This document shows, in pieces, positions 8,333 to 14,153 of a stretch of 15,708 nt of DNA (the stretch's first letter is position 1; the number at the start of each line of letters is the position of its first letter). Under the pieces are notes generated by a model that was given only the letters and a program-made list of their open reading frames with translations, made no database searches and had not been told where the DNA came from. Made by a program: the position numbers and the translations under genes. Source of the DNA: a bacterium (GTDB lineage Bacteria; Verrucomicrobiota; Verrucomicrobiae; Opitutales; Opitutaceae); contig JAJXYI010000443.1 in the NCBI GenBank assembly GCA_021780625.1, positions 1 through 15,708 of the forward strand. The letters run 5' to 3'.

Positions 8333-9325
8333 TCAGACGACCTCGTTGTGGGCCTTGATGTAGGCGATCACCTCGTCGACCTGGCAGAACGCGACGGCCG
8401 TGTAGGTGTCGGCGGCTCCGTAATAGATCGTGATGCGACCGGTGGCGGCATCGTAGAGGTTCTGGCAGGGGAAGCAGACGTTGGGCACGAAGCCCGTGGT
8501 CTCGTAGGGCTTCTCGGCGGTGAGGAGGTAGTCGCCACAGCGATACTTCACCTTGCTCGGATCATCGATGTCGAGGATTGCGGCGCCGTAGCTGTACACG
8601 AAGCCGTTGCAGGTGTTGGACACGCCGTGGTAGAAGAGCAGCCATCCCTCGGTGGTCTCGATCGGGACGGGCCCCGCGCCGATCTTGGTGCCCTGCCACC
8701 AGCCCTTGCCGCCCCGGCCCATGACGTGGCGGTGTTTGCCCCAATAGATCATGTCGGGGCTCTCGCTCACGAAGATGTCGCCAAACGGCGTGTGGGCGCT
8801 GTCGCTGGGACGGCTGAGCAGGAAGTAGTTGCCCTTGATCCTGCGGGGGAAGAGCACGCCGTTGCGGTTGAAGGGCATCAGCGGGTTGGGCATGCGGATC
8901 CAGGTCTTGAAATCCTGCGTCCGGCCAAGGCCGATGGAGGCGCCCTTCATGTCGTCGCACCAGGTCACGTAGTACCAGTCGTCGATCTTGAGCAGGCGGG
9001 GATCGTAGGCGTAGCTGACGGGGTTGGGCTTCCCGTTCTCGTCGACCCAGGGGATGACCTGGTCGTGGATCTCGAAATTGAAACCGTCCTTGCTGGTGCC
9101 GAAGTGAAGGTTGGCCCGGCCGTTGCGGTGATCGGCCCGGAAGACGCCGACGAAGCCCTCCTTATACGGCAGCACGGCGCTGTTGTAGACACGGGCGGTC
9201 GACGGGGTCGGATTCCAGCCGATGACCGGGTTCTTGCTGTAACGCCACAGGACGTCCTTGCATCCTGCGGGACGGTCTTCCCAGGGCAGGTTTGGGAGGG
9301 GGGAGCCAATGATGGTCTTGCTCAT
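8333..9325 (-). CDS. Glycoside hydrolase family 130 protein (beta-mannoside phosphorylase-type)
   Basis: A 330-residue five-bladed beta-propeller enzyme of family GH130, which phosphorolyses or hydrolyses beta-mannosides. Family landmarks are NSAVLPYKEGFVGVFRADHR (48-67), YDPRLLKID (107-115), LFPRRIKGNYFLLSRPSD (158-175), KIGAGPVPIETTEGWLLFYH (214-233) and NVCFPCQNLY (282-291). D108 in the YDPR motif matches the conserved GH130 acid. Basic residues near the presumed phosphate site (R172, K214, H233) are retained, which favours a phosphorylase over a beta-1,2-mannosidase, but the substrate is not resolvable. There is no signal peptide, so it is cytoplasmic. It stands alone, with no transporter or epimerase beside it. 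The start has no Shine-Dalgarno sequence. A 6-bp stem-loop (9345-9360) lies in its leader. Confidence 0.92.
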   Translation of the reverse strand: MSKTIIGSPLPNLPWEDRPAGCKDVLWRYSKNPVIGWNPTPSTARVYNSAVLPYKEGFVGVFRADHRNGRANLHFGTSKDGFNFEIHDQVIPWVDENGKPNPVSYAYDPRLLKIDDWYYVTWCDDMKGASIGLGRTQDFKTWIRMPNPLMPFNRNGVLFPRRIKGNYFLLSRPSDSAHTPFGDIFVSESPDMIYWGKHRHVMGRGGKGWWQGTKIGAGPVPIETTEGWLLFYHGVSNTCNGFVYSYGAAILDIDDPSKVKYRCGDYLLTAEKPYETTGFVPNVCFPCQNLYDAATGRITIYYGAADTYTAVAFCQVDEVIAYIKAHNEVV

Positions 9326-9618
9326 GATGAAATTACGTTAAATGCCGCCCTTGGGGGCGGACGGGGAGGAGACGGTCCAGGGGGACGCCTCGCGGGGATG
9401 CCCAGTAGCACCGATGCCCGCCAGCCTGTCGAGAGCGAGTCGCCTCATGGCATTGATAAATCTTGTTCGGTTATTGAGGGTTTGCGCACAAGTCCCGCTT
9501 TGATGAGAGGGTCGATGCGGAAGGTTCAATACCCCCGAGCACGTCGCTGGGGCCTGTGAATAACTTGTGTAAGCCATTGGCTTGCATTTCCTAATCGGGA
9601 TCGTTCACGCTGGCCAGG
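9326..9618. other. Divergent intergenic region between GH130 and membrane protein genes
   Basis: This 293-nt stretch must hold the promoters for both divergent genes, but no promoter pair is convincing. A hairpin, CCGCCC (9345-9350) with GGGCGG (9355-9360), lies about 20 nt upstream of the GH130 start. An imperfect palindrome, TTGCGCACAA, lies at about 9482-9491. A 79-residue leftward open frame (9338-9577) has no domain-like features and is not annotated. Confidence 0.5.
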
Positions 9619-10527
9619 ATGTTGCTCGACGCCGTCACCCTCAACGCGGTCAACACGCTGCTCGCACTCGTGCTGGGCGCGCTGGCGTTGTGGCACTGGC
9701 GGACCGAGGGACACCGAGCGGCGGTGCTGTACTGGGCGCTGGGAGCGGGAGCGCTCGCGCTGGGTGACTTCAGTTTTCTGATACGGACCTGGCTGGCGTA
9801 CGATGCCACTTCGGTTGCGGCAGCGGCGTGCGTGAGTGCGGGGCTGCTGCTGGTGCTTCGTGGCGTGTCGGACTTTGCTGGGGCGGGAATTCGGACGCCG
9901 CGGCTGGTCGTGATGCTTGCGGTGCACGTGGTGGTGACGGCCTGCCTGCTCGGCGTCGGTGCGCCGGCGGCGCTTCGCATGGCGGTGAATTCCGCGGTGT
10001 GGGGCGCCCTCTCACTCGTGGCGTGCCGAATCCTGTGGAATGCTGGCCCCGAGTCGGTCCAGCGATTTGCGCTGCCGGCGGGCGTCCTGGCGGTCCACGC
10101 CCTCTTCCAGGGAGCGCGCATCCTCGTGCTGGCCGCGGCCGGGACCGGCGTGGTGGCTGTCGGGATGCCATGGATACAGAGCATTTCGCTTGCCGAGGCC
10201 GCGCTGTTTACGGCGGTGCTGTTCCCGGCGCTGCTGGCCGCGGACCTTCGCCTGCGGAACCGCGCGCTGACGGCGGCGATCGAGGAAGTGAAGACGCTGT
10301 CCGGGCTCCTGGCGATCTGCTCGGGGTGCAAGAAGATCCGCGAAGAGACAGGACACTGGACGCGCATCGAGAGCTACCTCAGCGAGCACACTTCGGCGCG
10401 CTTCAGCCACGGGATCTGCCCGGACTGCGCCCGCGAGCTGTATCCGGAATTGCACCGCACCGCGACGCGGCCTCTGCACCGCGCCGTGGCGGTGAAAGAC
10501 CCCGGGCGGGACGGTCCGTCGGGTTGA
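9619..10527 (+). CDS. Polytopic membrane protein with C-terminal CxxC...CxxC cassette
   Basis: A 302-residue protein. Residues 1-210 contain about six or seven hydrophobic segments (around 8-26, 35-57, 66-82, 95-112, 119-137, 150-178 and 188-208), like an integral-membrane sensor module. A short helix, NRALTAAIEEVKTLSGLLA (214-232), leads into a soluble cassette with four cysteines: ICSGCKKIREETGHW (C234, C237) and HGICPDCARELYPEL (C267, C270). This cassette is familiar from the C-termini of many PAS, response-regulator and membrane sensor proteins in Deltaproteobacteria, Verrucomicrobia and relatives. Its function is unknown to me; the cysteine spacing suggests metal or redox binding. No kinase, GGDEF or phosphatase domain is present. 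The ATG at 9619 has a poorly spaced CCAGG before it. The gene converges on the HAD gene with a 7-nt gap. Confidence 0.85.
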   Translation: MLLDAVTLNAVNTLLALVLGALALWHWRTEGHRAAVLYWALGAGALALGDFSFLIRTWLAYDATSVAAAACVSAGLLLVLRGVSDFAGAGIRTPRLVVMLAVHVVVTACLLGVGAPAALRMAVNSAVWGALSLVACRILWNAGPESVQRFALPAGVLAVHALFQGARILVLAAAGTGVVAVGMPWIQSISLAEAALFTAVLFPALLAADLRLRNRALTAAIEEVKTLSGLLAICSGCKKIREETGHWTRIESYLSEHTSARFSHGICPDCARELYPELHRTATRPLHRAVAVKDPGRDGPSG

Positions 10528-10534
10528 GCGACCC

Positions 10535-11152
10535 TCAGGCGGCCTCGGACTTTCGGCTGGGGACGTGGACCACCTGCATGCCGGCGGCGAGGGCGCCCTT
10601 GATTCCGGGTTCGGCATCCTCGAATACCAGGCAGCGTTCCGGGGGCACGCCCATGAGCTTCGCGGCGAGCAGGAACATGTCGGGCGCAGGCTTGCCGTGG
10701 ACGACGTCGTCGGCCGTCACGACCACCTTGAACAGGTCGCCAAGTCCGGCGAGTTCGAGCGAGCGGAGCACCACGGGGCGGGGACCGCCGGAGGCCACGC
10801 TGACGGGATGCGTCTTCGCGACGCGGCGGGCAAAAGCGACCACGGGTTCGATGCGTTCCACCTCCGGCAGCATTTCGACGAAGAGGGCCTCCTTCAGGTG
10901 GAACACGTCCTCGGGGTCGATCTTCAGGCCGTAGTGATTGGCAATGAGTTCGGCGACGCGGCGCGTGGGCACGCCTCCCAGCGAATAAAACAGGTCCTCG
11001 CTCAGCGTCTCGTTCAATCCGCGCTGGCGCATCGCGGCGTCCCAAGCGCGGTAGTGCACGGGCATTGAATCGATGAGCGTGCCGTCGCAGTCGAAGATGT
11101 AGCCGGCAAAATCGGAGGTGGGCAGCGTCAGTTGCATGAAAGGTGCGAGCAT
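10535..11152 (-). CDS. HAD-superfamily hydrolase, beta-phosphoglucomutase/phosphatase-like
   Basis: A 205-residue cytoplasmic enzyme with all four HAD motifs: I, DCDGTLIDS (D21 nucleophile, D23 acid/base); II, VASGG (S121); III, HGKPAPDMF (K154); IV, VFEDAEPGI (E178, D179). A helical cap of the C1 class (about 30-95) contains FYSLGGVPTRRVAELI, as in beta-phosphoglucomutase-like proteins. It acts on a phosphorylated metabolite, either as phosphatase or as sugar-phosphate mutase; the K/P-x-P and EDAxxGI signatures do not separate the two. The start is uncertain: ATG 11152 or ATG 11137 (MQLTLPTSDF), the second giving a more usual N-terminus. Neither has a Shine-Dalgarno sequence. The 3' end faces the membrane-protein gene with no terminator visible between them. 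Confidence 0.93.
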   Translation of the reverse strand: MLAPFMQLTLPTSDFAGYIFDCDGTLIDSMPVHYRAWDAAMRQRGLNETLSEDLFYSLGGVPTRRVAELIANHYGLKIDPEDVFHLKEALFVEMLPEVERIEPVVAFARRVAKTHPVSVASGGPRPVVLRSLELAGLGDLFKVVVTADDVVHGKPAPDMFLLAAKLMGVPPERCLVFEDAEPGIKGALAAGMQVVHVPSRKSEAA

Positions 11153-11448
11153 CAGGGCGGGCCCGGGTCCGGGTCAAGTGACGAGCAGGGGCAATGCTAC
11201 GGAGCACACAGGCTGGGACTTGGCCGAGCCGGCTGCGAAGGTCATCTCGGATGCTCGCGTTGCAAATCGAAGCGTGCGTCGGACAACGTGTTGCATCGTG
11301 AGGCGATGAGGCCATCCGCTTCCCGCCGCACGATTGGTTGACCTGAGCGTCCGCACGCCGGCGAACTTCGGGACCGACCCTGGGTCTTTGCGCGAACAAT
11401 TCTTCCTGTTGTTTCCCCCGAAAACCGCTGTACTGTTTCGGATCCATC
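11153..11448. other. Divergent intergenic region between the HAD and LysM genes
   Basis: This 296-nt stretch has no supportable gene or RNA. It should contain promoters for the HAD gene (-) and the LysM pair (+). The best + strand pair is TTGTTT (about 11409-11414) and TACTGT (16 nt on), which is weak. Confidence 0.45.
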
Positions 11449-12678
11449 ATGCCGGTCGTTAAGAATTCCCTGTTCTCCCTTCTGCTCCTTGGTCTGGTCT
11501 GCCCGACCGTGCGCGCGGCTGACCCGGCTCCGGCAGCGCCGCCCTCGGTCGCTGCGCCGGCCGACGAGGTGGCCAGCCTGAAGGCGCAGCGCGACCAACT
11601 GCTTCAGAGCCTGAACGCCGCGACCTCCGAGCTGGCAAAGGTCCGCGCTTCGGAGGCGGTCGCCGCCCAGGCGAAATCCGCGGCGCCGGACACCTCCGCG
11701 CTGCAGGCCCAGATCACGTCCCTGACCGCCGACCGAGATCTGTTGAAAAAGCAGCTGGCCGAGGCTCAGGATCAGATCCGCCAGGACGGGCAGCTCAGGG
11801 ACAAGGAGGCGCGTGCGGAGCACGACGTCGACCTGTTGCGCGCGCAAAATCAGGCGCTGATGGCCAAGATGGATGCCCTTCAGTCCTCCGCGAAGACCTC
11901 GTCAGACGCGGAGGCGAAACTGACCGCGCTTCAGGACGAGAACCGCTCGCTCAAGGAGCAGGTGGCCGCGGCCGCCGCAAAGCCGGCGCCCGCGCCCGGC
12001 GAATCGGTGGACGACCTGAAAGCAAAGCTCGCCGACACCCAGGACAAACTGGATACGGCGCTGCGCAGCTACACGCTGCTCCAGCAGGATCTCGACACTG
12101 CCAAGAGCAGCGCGTCGAAGGCGGCGGCTGATGCCGATGCCAAGATGGCCACGCTGCAGACCGAGAATCTCTCGCTCAAGGACCAGCTCACCGCCGCGGT
12201 GGCGGCCAAGCACGACCAGGATACGGCGCTTGCTGCGGCGCAGCAGCAGGTGACCGACATGCGTGCGAAGGCCATCACGCAGGGCATGGAGGCGACCGCG
12301 CTGCGCGACCAGCTTCGGCAGACACAGCAGCAGCTTGCGATTTTCGCAAATGAGAATGCGCAGCTGAAGACCAAGCTAGCGGTGGCGCTTCCGCCCCCGG
12401 CTTCGCCGTACGCGAGCCCGGAACGTCCCGGCACGGCGGCGGCCCAGGCGGCCATCACGCTTCCGCCTGCGTTGTCGACACCGGCGCCGACGCCGGTCCA
12501 GCCCGCGGCGGCCCCGGCGGGCCGCCAGCATATCGTCGGGCCCGGGGACACGCTCTCGAAAATTTCGCAGCAGTACTACGGCACGCCCAACCAGTGGCGT
12601 CGGATCTACGAGGCCAATCGCGACATCCTCGGCAGTCCGAACAGCCTGCCCATGGGAGCCTCGCTGCGTATTCCGTGA
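11449..12678 (+). CDS. Exported coiled-coil protein with C-terminal LysM domain
   Basis: A 409-residue envelope protein. The signal peptide is MPVVKNSLFS followed by LLLLGLVCPTVRA, with predicted cleavage after A23. A long Ala/Gln/Lys-rich coiled coil spans about 38-310 (heptads such as VASLKAQRDQLLQSLNAATS and DDLKAKLADTQDKLDTALRS). It is followed by a Pro/Ala linker (313-357) and one LysM domain at about 359-409 (HIVGPGDTLSKISQQYYG, then NQWRRIYEANRDIL). LysM binds peptidoglycan, so the protein probably spans the periplasm as a rod bound to the wall. It has no catalytic domain. Its stop TGA overlaps the ATG of the next gene by 1 nt (TGATG), giving a translationally coupled pair of similar architecture. 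No Shine-Dalgarno sequence precedes the ATG. Confidence 0.9.
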   Translation: MPVVKNSLFSLLLLGLVCPTVRAADPAPAAPPSVAAPADEVASLKAQRDQLLQSLNAATSELAKVRASEAVAAQAKSAAPDTSALQAQITSLTADRDLLKKQLAEAQDQIRQDGQLRDKEARAEHDVDLLRAQNQALMAKMDALQSSAKTSSDAEAKLTALQDENRSLKEQVAAAAAKPAPAPGESVDDLKAKLADTQDKLDTALRSYTLLQQDLDTAKSSASKAAADADAKMATLQTENLSLKDQLTAAVAAKHDQDTALAAAQQQVTDMRAKAITQGMEATALRDQLRQTQQQLAIFANENAQLKTKLAVALPPPASPYASPERPGTAAAQAAITLPPALSTPAPTPVQPAAAPAGRQHIVGPGDTLSKISQQYYGTPNQWRRIYEANRDILGSPNSLPMGASLRIP

Positions 12679-13718
12679 TGCGGCGCCGAGGCCTGTCCGA
12701 ATCGATTTCGTCGCGATGCGTCGCGCGGCTCCGCTTCCCGGCGGGGCTGCTCCTGGCGCCGCTACTTCTGCTCAGCGGATGCGCGTACGTGCATTTCGGG
12801 CGTATTCCGCCCACGAACGACGCGCTCGAGCAGCAGAATTTCGACCTGCGCATGGACAAGGACATCCTCAAGCAGGAGCTCGCGATAGCACGCAAGGAAG
12901 GCGATGCGTTGCGATCGACGTTGGATGCCAGCGCGAACGGCGCGGACGTGGCCACGCTCACGAAGCGCCTCGCGGAGGCTGCGCGCGACATCGGCGCCAT
13001 GCGCGTGAAGGTCGAGCGGGCGTCCTCGGGTGGAAACATCCGGGTTGCCCAGGGCGGCGCGGAGATTGCCCTGCTGAGGCGTCAGCTCGATGTCGCGCAG
13101 GAAGGGGCGGCCTCTGCTCAGCGTGACGCGGAGGCGTTGCGCGCCGAGAATCGCGACCTGCGGCGCCAGCTGGACGCGCAAAAGGACCAAAACCGAGCCT
13201 TGGCGGCGCAGGTGCAGGGACTGAGCACGGACAGTGCGCGACTTCGGGCGGCGATAGCGGACCTTAATTCGGAGCTGCTTGCACAGAAGCAGGCGCGAAA
13301 CCAGGCCGAGCAGGCCGCGGCCGCGGCGCGCGACCAACTGCACACGGTGCTGGCGGCGGCGCAGGCAAATGCGGCGCCCGTGCAGCCGGCGACCTCGTTT
13401 GGCAACCTGCGCGAGGGTATGGTAAGCGGAGCGGCGGCGATGGATGGCTCATCGAAAGCGGTTGTGACCGTTGCGCCGGACGGATCGGCCTCGGTGATGC
13501 TGCGCGCGCATGCACCCGACCGGAGCACCCCTGCCTCGGGATCGCGCACTTACGTGGTGCAGTCCGGGGATACCCTCGAGAGCATTGCCAAGAAATTCTA
13601 CGGCACGACGGAACGCTGGAATTGGATTTATGCGGCGAACAACGCGCTGCTGCGCGACAACCGCCCGCTGCGTCCCGGCATGCAGCTGGTGATCCCTGAC
13701 TCCCCCGAGGCGCCTTGA
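12678..13718 (+). CDS. Coiled-coil lipoprotein with C-terminal LysM domain
   Basis: A 346-residue protein. The N-terminus is Arg-rich (MRRRGLSESISSRCVARLRF), then a hydrophobic core and a lipobox LLSGC with C35 as the lipidated residue. A36 at +2 is compatible with outer-membrane sorting. Residues 45-230 are mostly coiled coil (LEQQNFDLRMDKDILKQELA; ALRAENRDLRRQLDAQKDQN), then a Ser/Ala linker. One LysM domain lies at about 290-340 (RTYVVQSGDTLESIAKKFYG, then RWNWIYAANNALL). The ATG at 12678 overlaps the upstream stop, and the longer frame would start inside that gene. It likely tethers the membrane to peptidoglycan alongside its partner. The C-terminal LysM domains of the two proteins share the same W-x-x-IY-x-AN pattern, which suggests an old duplication. 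Confidence 0.9.
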   Translation: MRRRGLSESISSRCVARLRFPAGLLLAPLLLLSGCAYVHFGRIPPTNDALEQQNFDLRMDKDILKQELAIARKEGDALRSTLDASANGADVATLTKRLAEAARDIGAMRVKVERASSGGNIRVAQGGAEIALLRRQLDVAQEGAASAQRDAEALRAENRDLRRQLDAQKDQNRALAAQVQGLSTDSARLRAAIADLNSELLAQKQARNQAEQAAAAARDQLHTVLAAAQANAAPVQPATSFGNLREGMVSGAAAMDGSSKAVVTVAPDGSASVMLRAHAPDRSTPASGSRTYVVQSGDTLESIAKKFYGTTERWNWIYAANNALLRDNRPLRPGMQLVIPDSPEAP

Positions 13719-13720
13719 GG

Positions 13721-13761
13721 GGCCTTTGAATCAAAGCGCGACCATGCCGCGACCAAAGGCC
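13721..13761. other. Stem-loop after the LysM pair
   Basis: GGCCTTTG (13721-13728) pairs perfectly with CAAAGGCC (13754-13761) across a 25-nt loop, starting 3 nt after the stop codon. No T-run follows, so a classical terminator is unlikely, though the structure could help end or stabilise the transcript. Confidence 0.4.
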
Positions 13762-13788
13762 GAAGCCATTGATGTCTAGAAACCGCAA

Positions 13789-13953
13789 TTGAACCACGGA
13801 GACACAGAGATATCCACCTTCGCCAAGGCTACGGCGGACAGGCAGAGGCTGAAATCCAAGCAAGGGGCGGAATCAGCGCCCACCTCGGAGGTGAAAGAGA
13901 TTCCATACAAAAATCCCTCCCAACTGCATTTCTCCGTGTTCTCTGTGGTTCAA
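13789..13953. repeat. Dispersed repeat element, copy 2
   Basis: TTGAACCAC (13789-13797) and GTGGTTCAA (13945-13953) form perfect 9-bp terminal inverted repeats. The ends also share the CACAGAGA and CACGGAGA runs seen in copy 1. The inner 25-bp module A (13815-13839) matches 2583-2607 in the same orientation (23/25). The inner 55-bp module B (13849-13903) matches 2653-2707 in the opposite orientation (51/55). No gene is carried. Confidence 0.85.
13849..13903 (-). repeat. 55-bp repeat module B, inverted copy
   Basis: The reverse complement matches 2653-2707 at 51 of 55 positions, without gaps. The four differences cluster in the central CCGRGGTGRGCGNN segment. It lies immediately right of module A, whereas in copy 1 the two modules are about 45 nt apart. 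Confidence 0.88.
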
Positions 13954-14153
13954 ATCCAACTGCGTAATTTAGGATGATAGAAGCGAGCAGCGAGAAGCGG
14001 GGATCGAGAAGTGAATTTGCGGCGATCGGAAGGCAGCTGCCGAGCCTTGCGGAGCTTCGGCCCCGCACTCGACGGGCGGACTCTACCGCCCGCAGGGAGG
14101 TTTCGGATTCCGAAACCATCCCCAACTGACTTCTGTCTTCTGACCTCTGTCCC
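13954..14153. repeat. Gene-free stretch with stem-loops and a heptamer repeat
   Basis: No gene is supportable. Structures seen are CGGGCGG (14073-14079) with CCGCCCG (14086-14092), GGTTTCGG (14099-14106) with CCGAAACC (14110-14117), and a CTTGCGGAGCTTCGG segment (about 14046-14060). Four degenerate heptamers of pattern NNCTGWC run from 14124 to 14151, right up to the stop codon of the leftward Ig-domain gene. The stem-loops lie downstream of that gene's stop but lack T-runs, so termination is possible but unproven. Confidence 0.55.

Noticed and set aside
7952..9559. 535-residue open frame on the + strand covering the GH130 gene
   Set aside because: It runs through the lysR 3' end, the bidirectional terminator and the whole GH130 gene in antisense. 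Its valine/alanine/glycine-rich content is the mirror of GC-rich codons.
9338..9577. 79-residue leftward open frame upstream of the GH130 gene
   Set aside because: No domain, no start signal and atypical composition; it may instead be leader DNA.
9591..10367. 258-residue leftward open frame opposite the membrane-protein gene
   Set aside because: The sense strand encodes repeated hydrophobic helices and a known cysteine cassette; the antisense frame is Ala/Ser/Arg/Pro-rich noise.
13791..13839. Small peptide containing FAKATADRQ as a possible gene
   Set aside because: The peptide comes from translating the dispersed repeat; the same DNA occurs out of coding context at 2583-2607.
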